This document shows positions 8,037 through 18,146 of a stretch of DNA of 64,000 nt, in pieces; position 1 is the first letter of the stretch, and every line of letters starts with the position of its first letter. Location: contig NZ_JAHWDF010000011.1 in assembly GCF_019311235.1 (NCBI RefSeq), positions 60,190-124,189 of the forward strand, given 5' to 3'. The position numbers and the translations under genes are program-made. A model generated the notes under the pieces. The model did not search any database. It was given only the letters and a program-made list of their open reading frames with translations, and was not told the DNA's origin. The DNA is from Mesonia aestuariivivens (GTDB lineage: Bacteria > Bacteroidota > Bacteroidia > Flavobacteriales > Flavobacteriaceae).

Positions 8037-10664
8037 TTAAACTTTTTTTGCTGCTGGGTTTGCAGGCTTTAGCATTCGCTTAATTTCATTCAATTTCATC
8101 AGGGCCTCTACCGGTGTAAGTGTATCTATATCAACCCGTAAGATTTCTTCTTTAATTTCTTCTAATAAAGGATCGTCTAATTGAAAAAAACTGAGTTGTG
8201 GTTCTTGCTCTGCTGCTTCTTTTAAATTTCCGCTTAATTCTTCACTTCCGTGAGACTTTTCTAGCTTCTTTAAAATTTTATTTGCTCTGTATAAAACTTG
8301 CTGAGGCATTCCTGCCATTTTTGCTACGTGAATACCAAAGCTATGTTCACTTCCGCCAGGGATAAGTTTCCGTAGAAATAACACGTTATCTTTTAATTCT
8401 TTTACAGATACATTATAGTTCTTTATTCGCGGGAAGCTTTGCGTCATTTCATTCAATTCATGATAATGTGTTGCAAATAGAGTTTTTGGTTTTGCAGGGT
8501 GCTCATGCAAGTATTCACTAATTGCCCAAGCGATAGAAATACCATCGTAAGTACTGGTTCCTCGACCTATTTCGTCTAATAAAACTAAACTACGATCTGA
8601 GATGTTATTTAAGATATTAGCCGTTTCATTCATCTCTACCATAAAAGTAGATTCTCCCATACTAATATTATCACTCGCTCCTACTCGTGTAAATATTTTA
8701 TCGACCAAACCAATTTCTGCGGCTTTGGCGGGAACAAAACTCCCCATTTGCGCTAATAATACGATTAAAGCAGTTTGGCGTAATATTGCAGACTTACCAC
8801 TCATATTAGGGCCGGTAATCATAATCATTTGCTGCTCTTCTCGATCTAGCTGTACATCGTTGGTTACATAAGCTTCACCAACGGGTAATTGCTTTTCTAT
8901 CACAGGGTGGCGACCTTCTTTAATTAGAAGACCGTAATTATCTGTGATCACTGGCATGCAATAATTGTCTTGTTGTGCTAATTGTGCAAAAGAGCATAAA
9001 CAATCTAGTTTCCCTATTAAGATAGCATTTTGTTGAACGGCTTTGATGTAATCATTAATCCAACTAATTAATTTCTGAAAAATGTCTTGCTCTAGGGTAT
9101 GTATTTTTTCTTCAGCTCCTAAAATTTTTGCTTCATATTCTTTTAATTCTTCCGTAATGTAACGTTCAGAACTCACTAAAGTTTGCTTTCTTACCCAAGA
9201 TTCTGGTACTTTATCTTTATGTGTATTTCTTACTTCTATATAGTACCCAAAAACATTATTACTAGCTATTTTTAAGCTGGTAATCCCAGTAGCTTCTATT
9301 TCTCGAGCTACCATTTTATCTAAATAATCTTTACCTGAAAAAGCTATTTTTCTAAGTTCATCTAATTCTTCAGAAAATCCGTTAGCAATGGCATTTCCTT
9401 TTATAATATTTACAGGAGCTTCTTCGTGCAGACATTCTTCTATTTTTTGGCGAAGTAATTCGCACGACTGCAAATTCTCACCAATTACTTTTAGGGCTTC
9501 TTGGCTTGAAGTACTAGCTACTTCTTTTATAGGAACAATCGCGTCTAACGAATTTTTGAGTTGAACTACTTCTCGTGGATTAATTTTTTGTGTAGCAACT
9601 TTAGAAATTAAACGTTCTAAATCTCCAATTTTTTTAATTTGCTGTTGAATTTCTTGCTGTAATTCTGAATTTTGCAAGAAATGAGAAACCACCTGATGGC
9701 GTTGTTCTATTTTTTCGGTATTTTTTAAAGGAAGCGCTAACCAACGCTTTAACATTCTTCCTCCCATGGGAGAAATAGTTTTATCGATTACATCTAACAA
9801 AGTAACCGCATGTTGCGCATTAGCGTGATATAATTCTAGATTTCTGATGGTAAAACGATCCATCCAAACATATTCTTCTTCAGCAATTCTAACGACGGAA
9901 GTAATATGCTGAAGTCTATGATGCTGGGTTTCTCCCAAATAATACAACACTGCTCCAGAAGCAATTATACCTTCTTCTAAATGTTGAATCCCAAAACCTT
10001 TTAACGATTTGGTCTGAAAATGATTATGTAACGTTTCCTCTGCATAATCGGGTTTGAAAATCCAATCTTCTAGGTAAAAAGTATGAAAGTCATTTCCGAA
10101 TTTTTCTGAAAATTCTTTTTTAAATTTCTTCGGAATTAAAACTTCACTAGGACTGAAATTCTGAAGTAATTTATCTACATATTCTGGTTGTCCTTGTGCG
10201 GTTAAGAATTCTCCCGTCGAAACATCTAAAAAAGAGACCCCCAAAGATTTTTTACCAAAATGAACGGCACACAAAAAATTATTGGTTTTGCTTTGTAAAA
10301 CCTCATCGTTAAGTGCTACACCTGGAGTAACCAATTCTGTAACTCCACGTTTTACAATTTTTTTGGTTTGCTTAGGATCTTCTAATTGATCACAAATAGC
10401 TACTCGCTCTCCCGCTTTTACCAATTTTGGCAAATACGTATTTAATGAATGATGAGGAAAACCTGCTAACTCAGACCTTTCGCCTCCATTATTACGATTG
10501 GTGAGTACAATATTTAAAATTTTTGAAGCCTTGACGGCATCTTCTCCAAAGGTTTCGTAAAAATCTCCTACTCTAAATAACAATAAAGCATCAGGATACT
10601 TCGCTTTAATAGCGTTGTATTGCTTCATTAACGGGGTAACTTTAGTGACTTTTTTTGCAGACAA
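8037..10664 (-). CDS. mutS: DNA mismatch repair protein MutS
   Basis: An 875-residue MutS of normal length for MutS1. It recognises base mismatches and small loops and starts methyl-independent mismatch repair with MutL in the cytoplasm. The mismatch-binding motif GDFYE is at residues 33-37 (Phe35, Glu37). The ATPase domain shows Walker A GPNMSGKS near residue 620, [14 protein letters not shown] (Walker B and signature) and the ATHYHEL switch. The start is the conserved [16 protein letters not shown]; the spacer to the divergent side holds no other gene. It stands alone between the tRNA unit and azoR, with no mutL nearby. Confidence 0.97.
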   Translation of the reverse strand: MSAKKVTKVTPLMKQYNAIKAKYPDALLLFRVGDFYETFGEDAVKASKILNIVLTNRNNGGERSELAGFPHHSLNTYLPKLVKAGERVAICDQLEDPKQTKKIVKRGVTELVTPGVALNDEVLQSKTNNFLCAVHFGKKSLGVSFLDVSTGEFLTAQGQPEYVDKLLQNFSPSEVLIPKKFKKEFSEKFGNDFHTFYLEDWIFKPDYAEETLHNHFQTKSLKGFGIQHLEEGIIASGAVLYYLGETQHHRLQHITSVVRIAEEEYVWMDRFTIRNLELYHANAQHAVTLLDVIDKTISPMGGRMLKRWLALPLKNTEKIEQRHQVVSHFLQNSELQQEIQQQIKKIGDLERLISKVATQKINPREVVQLKNSLDAIVPIKEVASTSSQEALKVIGENLQSCELLRQKIEECLHEEAPVNIIKGNAIANGFSEELDELRKIAFSGKDYLDKMVAREIEATGITSLKIASNNVFGYYIEVRNTHKDKVPESWVRKQTLVSSERYITEELKEYEAKILGAEEKIHTLEQDIFQKLISWINDYIKAVQQNAILIGKLDCLCSFAQLAQQDNYCMPVITDNYGLLIKEGRHPVIEKQLPVGEAYVTNDVQLDREEQQMIMITGPNMSGKSAILRQTALIVLLAQMGSFVPAKAAEIGLVDKIFTRVGASDNISMGESTFMVEMNETANILNNISDRSLVLLDEIGRGTSTYDGISIAWAISEYLHEHPAKPKTLFATHYHELNEMTQSFPRIKNYNVSVKELKDNVLFLRKLIPGGSEHSFGIHVAKMAGMPQQVLYRANKILKKLEKSHGSEELSGNLKEAAEQEPQLSFFQLDDPLLEEIKEEILRVDIDTLTPVEALMKLNEIKRMLKPANPAAKKV

Positions 10665-10758
10665 AATGCTTTCTTTTTAAGACCGCGATAAAAATAAGAA
10701 TTCTGCCAACTTTTATAAACTTCCGCAGAAAATACTTATAGAAACTTCTTAACAACAC

Positions 10759-10784
10759 TAGCCCGAAAGTTTCCTTTCGGACTA
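10759..10784 (-). terminator. Hairpin after azoR
   Basis: Arms TAGCCCGAAAG and CTTTCGGACTA (one G-U) around TTC, in the spacer between azoR and mutS. The trailing minus-strand sequence is only moderately T-rich, so terminator function is likely but not certain. Confidence 0.5.
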
Positions 10785-10809
10785 ACATATAAACTAAGAA
10801 AAAATAAAT

Positions 10810-11412
10810 TTAAATAACTGCAGCTTCTACAGCTTTTTCTAAAGCAGTTTCTTTTAATTCTGGGATAGCAACTCCCTCTACGCGATAGGTCGTAACATCT
10901 TCTATCCCTATAAAGTTAAATACTGTATTTAAATATGGCGCTACAAAATCTACTTCTTTCATCGCTCCTTCAGAATATACTCCTCCAGAACTCATAGCGA
11001 TGTATGCCTTTTTCCCTTTCATTAAACCTTCAGGTCCATCTTCTGTGTATCTAAAAGTTACACCTGCTCTACACACATAATCTAACCAGTTTTTTTGTAA
11101 AGAATGAATTCCAAAATTATATAATGGAGCGCCAACAACAAGAATATCTGCTTCTTCTATTTTCTGAATAGCTTCTTGAGATAAAGCCAATGCCTTTTTT
11201 TGACGTTCATTTAACTCTTCTGGAGTAGCACTTGCAAAAGCTCCTAAAATCTCTCCGTCTAAGTGCTGAAATTCTTTTTGAATTAAGTTGTACTCCTCTA
11301 CCTTTGCCTCTGGATATTTTGAAGTTAATTTCTCAACGATTTCATTTCCTAATTTTATGCTAAAAGAATTTTCTCCTAACGGACTTGCTAAAACGTGCAA
11401 TATATTTTTCAT
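10810..11412 (-). CDS. azoR: FMN-dependent NADH azoreductase / quinone reductase
   Basis: A 200-residue flavodoxin-fold protein of the AcpD/AzoR family. These enzymes use NADH and FMN to reduce quinones and azo compounds by two electrons, protecting the cytoplasm from electrophiles. The phosphate-binding loop (ASPLGENSFSIKLG) is near residue 10; GAPLYNFGIHSLQKNWLDY and the later MSSGGVYS loop are typical FMN-contact segments. It is transcribed divergently from an HxlR-family regulator, with two palindromes in the 113-base gap, the same arrangement as known redox-sensing HxlR regulators with their quinone reductases. Confidence 0.9.
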   Translation of the reverse strand: MKNILHVLASPLGENSFSIKLGNEIVEKLTSKYPEAKVEEYNLIQKEFQHLDGEILGAFASATPEELNERQKKALALSQEAIQKIEEADILVVGAPLYNFGIHSLQKNWLDYVCRAGVTFRYTEDGPEGLMKGKKAYIAMSSGGVYSEGAMKEVDFVAPYLNTVFNFIGIEDVTTYRVEGVAIPELKETALEKAVEAAVI

Positions 11413-11450
11413 AATTAACTATTTTATTTTCTTTATACAAAGTTAATTAT
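11411..11450. promoter_or_regulatory. Inverted repeat over azoR promoter and start
   Basis: A perfect 10-base inverted repeat, ATAATTAACT (11411-11420) and AGTTAATTAT (11441-11450), separated by 20 bases. The right arm contains a minus-strand TAACTTTG (11446-11439), which matches a Bacteroidota -7 box for azoR; the left arm touches the azoR start codon. Candidate operator or leader hairpin. Confidence 0.45.
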
Positions 11451-11491
11451 CTTTACCGTCTAAACCTCGCTACTTTCAACAACAATAGCAG

Positions 11492-11505
11492 TATCATTAA
11501 TGATA
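11492..11505. promoter_or_regulatory. Palindromic operator candidate upstream of the HxlR gene
   Basis: TATCATTAATGATA is a perfect 14-base palindrome, 20 bases before the regulator's start codon. Size, dyad symmetry and place fit an autoregulatory site for the HxlR-type winged-helix dimer encoded next to it. Confidence 0.5.
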
Positions 11506-11525
11506 GTTTCCTAAAAAACAGCAAG

Positions 11526-11873
11526 ATGAAAAAAGACCTCACTTCTAAAGTCTGTAAAAAAAATATACTAGCCGTTAGAGACAGCTTAGAAGTGTTGAAC
11601 GGAAAATGGAAACTCCCCATCATAATTACCCTACAAGACGGCCCATTTGGTTTTAATGAATTAGAAAAAAGTATAGATGGTATTACTCCAAAACTACTTT
11701 CTAAAAGCCTAAAAGATTTAGAAATGAACGGATTTGTAAAACGAGAGGTGATAAAAGGCAGTCCTATTCAGGTTCATTACAGCTTAACAAATTACAGCGG
11801 TAGTTTAGATCAAATTATTGATGCATTAAGAGATTGGGGGTTGCAACATCGCAAACATATTATTGAACAATAA
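11526..11873 (+). CDS. HxlR-family winged-helix transcriptional regulator
   Basis: A 115-residue protein with the HxlR domain filling nearly the whole length: LEVLNGKWKLPIIITL, then FNELEKSIDGITPKLLSKSLKDLE as the recognition region, and a wing with HYSLT. One cysteine only, Cys10, close to the N-terminus, as in the thiol-sensing YodB/HypR type that controls azoreductases. Its divergent neighbour is an azoreductase and the gene downstream (7 bases away) is an aldo/keto reductase, so it probably represses a small electrophile-response set. The sensing role is inferred from the cysteine and context. Confidence 0.85.
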   Translation: MKKDLTSKVCKKNILAVRDSLEVLNGKWKLPIIITLQDGPFGFNELEKSIDGITPKLLSKSLKDLEMNGFVKREVIKGSPIQVHYSLTNYSGSLDQIIDALRDWGLQHRKHIIEQ

Positions 11874-11879
11874 GACATT

Positions 11880-12899
11880 ATGAAATATAATTTATTAGGA
11901 AAAACAGGTCTTTGGGTATCAGAAATTTGCTTAGGAACCATGACGTTTGGTGCCAAAGGGAAATTTGCTGCTGTTGGCGGCGTTAATCAAAAAGGCGCCG
12001 ACGAATTGGTAACCCAAGCCATTGATGCTGGCGTAAATTTTATAGATACTGCCAATGTGTATTCAGAAGGAATTTCTGAAGAAATGACTGGTAAAGCCAT
12101 TAAACATTTGGGAATTTCTCGAGATGAACTTATACTCGCAACTAAAGTACGTGGTACCATGGGCGACAAACCTAATCAAAAAGGATTGAGTCGTAAACAC
12201 ATTATCGATCAAGTAGAAGCTAGCTTAAAACGATTAGATACTGATTATATTGATTTATATCAAATTCACTCCAATGACCCTATTACTCCAATAGACGAAA
12301 CACTGCGCGCATTAGATGATTTGGTAAGAAGCGGAAAAGTTAGGTATATTGGCGCTAGCAATGTAGCCGCTTGGCAACTTATGAAAGCATTAGATTACAG
12401 TTATTACAACAACCTAGAGCGTTTTAATTCTTTACAAGCTTATTACACTTTAGCAGGAAGAGATCTTGAACGCGAAATTATACCTTTATTAAACGATCAA
12501 CAAGTAGGCTTAATGGTTTGGAGCCCGTTAGCAGGAGGTTTACTTAGCGGAAAATACGACCGAAACAATAAGAAAAAATCTGGCGGAAGAAGAGATAATT
12601 TTGATTTCCCTCCAGTAAACCAAGAACGAGCCTTTAATATCATAGATGTACTTAGACCAATGGCTAAAGAAAATGGCGTTTCTATGGCACAGCTTTCTAT
12701 TGCTTGGTTATTAAAGCAAAAAAACGTTTCTACCGTAATTGTAGGCGCAAAAAAACCAGAACAATTAGAAGAGAATTTAAATGCTTCTAAAATTGAATTT
12801 TCAAAAGACGATCTTGAAAAACTAGAAAAAGTGAGTCAACTTGAACGTGAATACCCTGGCTGGATGTTAGATGCAACAAAACAAGACCGTGAATTGTAA
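11880..12899 (+). CDS. Aldo/keto reductase
   Basis: A 339-residue TIM-barrel NADPH-dependent oxidoreductase that reduces aldehydes and ketones. The catalytic tetrad is visible: Asp and Tyr in FIDTANVYSEG, Lys in LATKVRG, and His in DLYQIHSND. The C-terminal nucleotide-binding part shows STVIVGAKKPEQLEEN. It starts seven bases after the HxlR regulator and is probably co-transcribed, so it may detoxify carbonyl products in the same stress response. A terminator follows directly. Confidence 0.9.
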   Translation: MKYNLLGKTGLWVSEICLGTMTFGAKGKFAAVGGVNQKGADELVTQAIDAGVNFIDTANVYSEGISEEMTGKAIKHLGISRDELILATKVRGTMGDKPNQKGLSRKHIIDQVEASLKRLDTDYIDLYQIHSNDPITPIDETLRALDDLVRSGKVRYIGASNVAAWQLMKALDYSYYNNLERFNSLQAYYTLAGRDLEREIIPLLNDQQVGLMVWSPLAGGLLSGKYDRNNKKKSGGRRDNFDFPPVNQERAFNIIDVLRPMAKENGVSMAQLSIAWLLKQKNVSTVIVGAKKPEQLEENLNASKIEFSKDDLEKLEKVSQLEREYPGWMLDATKQDREL

Positions 12900-12931
12900 T
12901 TAATTATTCTATTTTATTAAAATAACAATTA

Positions 12932-12966
12932 AAATGCAGCTTCTATTTGGCTGCATTTACTTTTTT
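12932..12966 (+). terminator. Rho-independent terminator after the aldo/keto reductase
   Basis: AAATGCAGC (12932-12940) pairs with GCTGCATTT (12950-12958) across a 9-base loop, followed by ACTTTTTT. Confidence 0.8.
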
Positions 12967-12980
12967 ATATTTTTGCCATT

Positions 12981-13520
12981 ATGGAAAACAGAAAATTAAA
13001 AAACAGCGAACTAGATCGTAAAAGTGTAGAAGAATTTAAAAATTCGACTAAAACTCCGCTTATTATTATTTTAGACAACATTAGAAGTTTAAATAATATT
13101 GGATCTGTATTTAGAACTGCCGATGCTTTTTTAATTGAAAAAATTTACCTCTGCGGTATAACTGCCACTCCACCCCATAAAGATATTCACAAAACCGCTT
13201 TAGGCGCTACCGAAACGGTGGAATGGGAATACGCAGAAAGCACCGTTGAAGTGATAGAAAAACTTCAACAAGAAGAAGTAGAAACACTCGCAATAGAACA
13301 AGCTGAAAATGCGGTGATGCTAGATGAATTTAACCCTATAAAAGGAAAAACTTATGCTGTAATTTTTGGGAACGAAGTGAAAGGCGTACAACAAGAAGTG
13401 GTTTCTAAAAGCGATCGAGTAATTGAAATTCCACAATTGGGCAGCAAACACTCGCTAAATATTTCTGTAAGTACAGGTGTTGTGGTTTGGGATTTGTTCG
13501 CGAAGATGAAAAAAATATAG
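12981..13520 (+). CDS. SpoU/TrmH-family RNA 2'-O-methyltransferase
   Basis: A 179-residue SPOUT methyltransferase using S-adenosylmethionine to methylate a ribose 2'-OH in tRNA or rRNA. Motif 1 is NIRSLNNIGSVFRTADAF (catalytic Arg), motif 2 IFGNEVKGV, motif 3 IPQLGSKHSLNISVSTGV forming the trefoil-knot cofactor site. It has no N-terminal substrate-binding extension beyond ~25 residues, so the exact RNA target cannot be read. It stands alone between a terminator and the convergent folK fusion. Confidence 0.9.
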   Translation: MENRKLKNSELDRKSVEEFKNSTKTPLIIILDNIRSLNNIGSVFRTADAFLIEKIYLCGITATPPHKDIHKTALGATETVEWEYAESTVEVIEKLQQEEVETLAIEQAENAVMLDEFNPIKGKTYAVIFGNEVKGVQQEVVSKSDRVIEIPQLGSKHSLNISVSTGVVVWDLFAKMKKI

Positions 13521-13584
13521 ATTTGACAACAATCTATAAGTTAGAATAGAGAAGATAAAATACCCTAAAACTTATCATCTATTT

Positions 13585-14706
13585 TCAGCCATTAATCTCT
13601 GTCAGCACTTTTAAATAATCTTCTCTAAAATTCACAAAATCAAGTTCAGAAATATCTATAATCTTTACATTTAAATGATGCTGAGTTTTGATAAAATCTA
13701 AATAACCTCGATTTATATTTTCTAAATAATCTGAAGGAATATCTTGCTCGTAGCTTCTACCGCGTTTTTTTATGTTTTGCAATAAACGATCGGTGTTTTG
13801 GTAAAGATAAACGTATAAATCTGGCTTCGCTAAATCTTTATACATAATATGAAATAGCTTTTTATACAAAGCATATTCTTCTTCTTGCAAAGTTACTTTC
13901 GCAAAAATGAGAGATTTATACACATCATAATCGGCCGTCACAAAATCGTTGAACAAATCAAATTGTGAGATATCATCTAACAACTGCTGATAACGATCTG
14001 CCAAAAAAGACATCTCTAACGGAAAAGCATAACGCGACTGATCTTTATAGAATTTAGGTAAAAACGGATTATCCTTAAAACGCTCGGTAATAATTTTAGC
14101 ATTAAAATCTTGTGAAATCATCGTTGCCAAACTTGTTTTTCCCGCTCCAATATTTCCTTCAACAGCTAAATAATTAAAAGACTTTAGTTGAAATTGAGGC
14201 AATTTTAAAACTTCATTAACTTCTTCTATTTCAGAAACATCTTCAGTTTCATTTGCTAACTGCTGCACCGTTTTCTTTAAAACTGGGTGTATCATTTCTG
14301 CTGCGATATCTTGCAAAGGAAACAATACAAATTTGCGCTCTTGCATTCTAGGATGCGGAACCACCAATTTTTCTGAAGTAATAATTTTATCATCAAAAAA
14401 AAGAATATCCAAATCAATTACTCGATTCTCATAAACTTTGCTTTGAGTTCTCTTGCGACCTAAAATATCTTCTATCTCTAAAAGTTTCTCCAACGCCATT
14501 TCTACAGAAAAGCGGGTTTCTATTTTCACACAAGCATTAAAAAACTCTTCTCCTACAAAACCAAATGCAGGAGTTTTATAAATTGAAGAAACTGCAGTAA
14601 CCTCACCAATTCTTTTAAAAATAGCGTTAATTGCATTCTGCAAAAATTCTAACTTATTGCCTTGATTACTTCCTAAAGCTAGGTATGCGGTGGTAGGTTT
14701 TTTCAA
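13585..14706 (-). CDS. folK: HPPK (FolK) fused to deoxynucleoside kinase
   Basis: A 373-residue bifunctional protein. Residues 1-155 are 6-hydroxymethyl-7,8-dihydropterin pyrophosphokinase (folate synthesis): LALGSNQGNK, the NRVIDLDILFF metal/ATP motif, and VPHPRMQERKFVLFPL. Residues 168-373 are a deoxynucleoside kinase for nucleotide salvage: P-loop VEGNIGAGKTSLA, the DRYQ segment, and the lid with KRGRSYEQ. The same fusion is usual in Flavobacteriia, so it is a lineage feature. Convergent with the methyltransferase gene; divergent from the transporter at 14803. Confidence 0.92.
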   Translation of the reverse strand: MKKPTTAYLALGSNQGNKLEFLQNAINAIFKRIGEVTAVSSIYKTPAFGFVGEEFFNACVKIETRFSVEMALEKLLEIEDILGRKRTQSKVYENRVIDLDILFFDDKIITSEKLVVPHPRMQERKFVLFPLQDIAAEMIHPVLKKTVQQLANETEDVSEIEEVNEVLKLPQFQLKSFNYLAVEGNIGAGKTSLATMISQDFNAKIITERFKDNPFLPKFYKDQSRYAFPLEMSFLADRYQQLLDDISQFDLFNDFVTADYDVYKSLIFAKVTLQEEEYALYKKLFHIMYKDLAKPDLYVYLYQNTDRLLQNIKKRGRSYEQDIPSDYLENINRGYLDFIKTQHHLNVKIIDISELDFVNFREDYLKVLTEING

Positions 14707-14802
14707 AAAAAAGAAATAAAATTATAATTTCAGGGCAAATTAACTAAAAGAAAATTATATAAAGTTATTTTTGAGAAAAAGAGTATTAACAAATCTGTTC
14801 AT

Positions 14803-15498
14803 TTGGTTTTAGAGAAAAAATTTTCAGCTTACCGTGTTTATTTAATTTTTGCCGCCTTATTTATTACTTCGTTAGTAGTTTCTAACCTTATTTTTCAAAA
14901 ATTTTTTTATTGGGATTTTTTTGGTTGGTATAGGTTTGAGATTTCTGTTGGCATTTTACCCTATCCGGTCACATTTTTAATCACCGATTTGATAAGTGAG
15001 ATTTACGGAAAGAAAAAAGCAAATCAAGTTGTAACTACAGGTATTTTTGCCTCGGTATTTTCACTTTTAATTGTGTATGTTTCTAAAGCCGTTCCTGCAA
15101 CTTCATGGTCGCCTATTAATGATAATCTTTTTTCAGAAGTTTTCGGAAATACTGCGATAGCTGTTTTCGCTTCAATGATGGCATATTTATTGGCACAATA
15201 TATTGATATTCAGATTTATCATTTCTGGAAAAAGTTAACAAAAGGTAAACACCTATGGCTACGTAATAATTTTTCTACATTTTTATCTCAATTTGTAGAC
15301 ACTTGCAGTGTTCTGGTTTTACTTTGCAGTTTCAGACAAATAAAATGGGAGCTTTTTGGAGGGCTACTTTTAGGTGGTTTTTTATTTAAAATATTAATAG
15401 CCATTTGCGATACTCCCTTATTATACTTAGGAGTTTTTATAATGAGAAAGAAGTTTAAACTCAAAAAAAATGAAGAATTAATCATAGAAGAACAATGA
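14803..15498 (+). CDS. yhhQ: YhhQ/VUT-family queuosine precursor transporter
   Basis: A 231-residue inner-membrane protein with about six hydrophobic helices. The VUT-family signature is ITDLISEIYGKKKA near residue 65, and a later YLLAQYIDIQIYHFWKK is typical. The family imports 7-cyano-7-deazaguanine or its 7-aminomethyl form for queuosine modification of tRNA. No ATG is available in frame; a TTG at 14803 gives MVLEKKFSAYR, matching the length of relatives. It ends overlapping the AsmA gene by four bases (ATGA). Confidence 0.88.
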   Translation: MVLEKKFSAYRVYLIFAALFITSLVVSNLIFQKFFYWDFFGWYRFEISVGILPYPVTFLITDLISEIYGKKKANQVVTTGIFASVFSLLIVYVSKAVPATSWSPINDNLFSEVFGNTAIAVFASMMAYLLAQYIDIQIYHFWKKLTKGKHLWLRNNFSTFLSQFVDTCSVLVLLCSFRQIKWELFGGLLLGGFLFKILIAICDTPLLYLGVFIMRKKFKLKKNEELIIEEQ

Positions 15499-18128
15499 AA
15501 AAAGCATTAAAAATAGTAGGGATTATTATTGGGTTACTGTTGGTTTTAATTATTCTAGCACCTATACTTTTTAAAGGTCCAATTGAAAAAGCCGTTAAAA
15601 ATTCAATTAATAAAAGCATAAACGCTACTGTAGAGTGGGAAGAGTTAGACCTAAGTTTAATTAGTAGTTTCCCTAACGCCGAATTAAAACTTAAAAATTT
15701 AAGCGTTATTAACAAAGCACCTTTTAAAAATGACACTTTAGCTACTAGTGAAGAATTAGGGTTAAGTTTAGGTATTCCGCAGCTATTTAAAGGCGGTCCT
15801 TACAGCATTAATGAGTTAACCTTAAATAATGCTTACGTTAATATTAAGGTAGATTCTTTAGGAAATGCAAATTATGATATTGCTAAAGAAACTACCACAG
15901 ATACAACTACAACTCAAGCAAATAATGCTGGCAACGCACTTTCTTTAGACATACAGCATTATGAGGTTAATAACTCTCGAATTAATTACTTAGATGAAAG
16001 TTCAAAAACATTCTTAAGAATCACCAATTTTAACCATTACGGAAATGGAGATTTTACCGCTGAAAAGACAAACTTAGAAACAAAAACTGAAGCTATTGTT
16101 TCTTTTGAATTAGATAGCGTAAATTATTTAAATAAAAATAATCTAAAATTAGATGCCAATTTTGAAATGGACTTGGCTAACCAGAAATACACATTTTTAG
16201 AGAACAAAGCCTTAATTAATCAATTACCACTTACGTTTGATGGTTTTGTAAAGATTAATGAAAATAACCAAGAAATAGATCTTACGTTTAAAACTCCATC
16301 TTCAGACTTTAAAAACTTCTTAGCGGTAATTCCTGAAACCTACTCTAAAAACTTAGATGGTGTAGAAACTACAGGAGATTTTACAGTGAATGGTGAAATT
16401 AAAGGTATTGTAGATGAAAAACATATTCCTACAATGAATATTGCTATTAAAAGTGATAATGCCTCTTTTAAATATCCAGACCTTCCTAAAAAGGTAGAAG
16501 ACATTAGTATTGACGCAGTTTTAAAAAATAAAACCGGAATTTTAGAAGATACGTATGTAAACTTAGAAAAGCTAAACTTTAAAATAGATCAAGATCGTTT
16601 TACAGCAAAAGGGAATTTTAAAAATTTAATGGATAATCCATTAATTAACCTAACCGCTAACGGGACGTTAAACTTAGCCAACTTAGAAAAGGCCTATCCT
16701 TTAGAATTAGATATGGATCTAAACGGAATTTTAAATGCAAATTTAACTGCCAATTTTGATATGAATTCTATAGAGAAAGAACAATATCAAAATGTAAAAA
16801 GCAGTGGTCACGCAAGCATTAGCAATTTTAAATATTCCTCACCAGAAATACCAAATGAAGTAAATATCGCTAAAGCAAGTTTAAATTTTAACAACGCTAA
16901 GGTTACCTTAGAAGAAATGGATATTAAATCTGGACAGACCGATGCAAAGATTACTGGTACACTAGATAATTTCATGGGGTATTTATTTTCTGACCAAGTA
17001 TTAAAAGGAAGATTTAAAGTACAATCAAACACATTCTCTGTTAATGATTTTATGGTTGCAGAAACTAAAGAAAATCAACCTCTAGAAAATAATAAAGATA
17101 AAACTTCAACTCCAACCAAAGAAGATGCTATTAAAATACCATCATTCTTAGATGCAAAGTTAGATTTCAGTGCAAATACTGTAATTTACGACAATCTAAC
17201 GCTTAAAAACACTAAAGGCGCTCTAAGTATAAAAGATGAAACCGCTTCTTTAGAAAATGTTTCTGCAGATATTTTTGGAGGAAATATTGGCATTAACGGA
17301 AATGTTTCAACCAAAACAGAAACACCAGTTTTTGATATGCAACTTAGCTTAAACCGAATAGATATTGTAGAATCTTTTCAAAAGTTAGAGCTTATTCAAA
17401 ATATAGCACCACTTGCTAACGCGCTGCAAGGATTACTAACTACCAAAATTAAGTTAAATGGAAATTTAACTAATGAGTTAACACCAATACTTACCTCCCT
17501 AGCTGGTTCAGCATTTGCAGAAGTATTAAACGCAAAAGTAAATACAGAAAAAACACCATTATTATCTAAGTTAAATGGTGAATTAAACTTTTTAAACTTA
17601 AATAAGTTAGTTTTAAAAGATTTATCGACTAACTTAACATTCAATAATGGTCAAATTCAAGTAGATCCTTTCAACTTTAACATTGAAGATATAAATATTA
17701 CTGCCGGAGGCTCACATAGCTTTGATAATCAGATGAATTACTCGCTTAAATTAGACATTCCTGCTAAATATTTAGGAGATAAAATAGGTAGCGGATTAGC
17801 AAATTTAACTAAAACTGATATTCAAAGCACAAAAGTTGAGCTTCCTATTGGATTAAGCGGTACATTTGCAAGCCCAAAAATACAGTTAAATATGAAACAA
17901 GCCGTTTCAGACTTAACTCAACAAATTGTAGAAAAGCAAAAAGATGAGCTTAAAGACAAAGCCAAAGAAGAAGTTGGCAAAAAGCTAAAAGACTTATTAG
18001 GAGGAAAAGGTAAAGAAAATGCAAAAGACTCTACCGCAACCAAAGAAAATAAAAGTGACGAAGATAAAATCAAAGAAGCTGCAGGAGATATTCTTAACGG
18101 CTTATTTGGTAAGAAGAAAAAGAAGTAA
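15495..18128 (+). CDS. AsmA-family envelope protein
   Basis: An 877-residue protein with one N-terminal membrane helix (IVGIIIGLLLVLIILAPILF, residues 7-26), followed by a very long beta-rich periplasmic part of AsmA type (NATVEWEELDLSLISSFPNAELKLKNLSV at the start of the domain and a C-terminal AsmA-like region near residues 600-790). The last ~80 residues are Lys/Glu-rich and helical. AsmA-like proteins form grooves thought to move phospholipids between the two membranes. Coupled by ATGA to the upstream transporter gene; rpoD follows 18 bases after the stop. Confidence 0.88.
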   Translation: MKKALKIVGIIIGLLLVLIILAPILFKGPIEKAVKNSINKSINATVEWEELDLSLISSFPNAELKLKNLSVINKAPFKNDTLATSEELGLSLGIPQLFKGGPYSINELTLNNAYVNIKVDSLGNANYDIAKETTTDTTTTQANNAGNALSLDIQHYEVNNSRINYLDESSKTFLRITNFNHYGNGDFTAEKTNLETKTEAIVSFELDSVNYLNKNNLKLDANFEMDLANQKYTFLENKALINQLPLTFDGFVKINENNQEIDLTFKTPSSDFKNFLAVIPETYSKNLDGVETTGDFTVNGEIKGIVDEKHIPTMNIAIKSDNASFKYPDLPKKVEDISIDAVLKNKTGILEDTYVNLEKLNFKIDQDRFTAKGNFKNLMDNPLINLTANGTLNLANLEKAYPLELDMDLNGILNANLTANFDMNSIEKEQYQNVKSSGHASISNFKYSSPEIPNEVNIAKASLNFNNAKVTLEEMDIKSGQTDAKITGTLDNFMGYLFSDQVLKGRFKVQSNTFSVNDFMVAETKENQPLENNKDKTSTPTKEDAIKIPSFLDAKLDFSANTVIYDNLTLKNTKGALSIKDETASLENVSADIFGGNIGINGNVSTKTETPVFDMQLSLNRIDIVESFQKLELIQNIAPLANALQGLLTTKIKLNGNLTNELTPILTSLAGSAFAEVLNAKVNTEKTPLLSKLNGELNFLNLNKLVLKDLSTNLTFNNGQIQVDPFNFNIEDINITAGGSHSFDNQMNYSLKLDIPAKYLGDKIGSGLANLTKTDIQSTKVELPIGLSGTFASPKIQLNMKQAVSDLTQQIVEKQKDELKDKAKEEVGKKLKDLLGGKGKENAKDSTATKENKSDEDKIKEAAGDILNGLFGKKKKK

Positions 18129-18146
18129 TAATGAAAAAAAAAGTAA

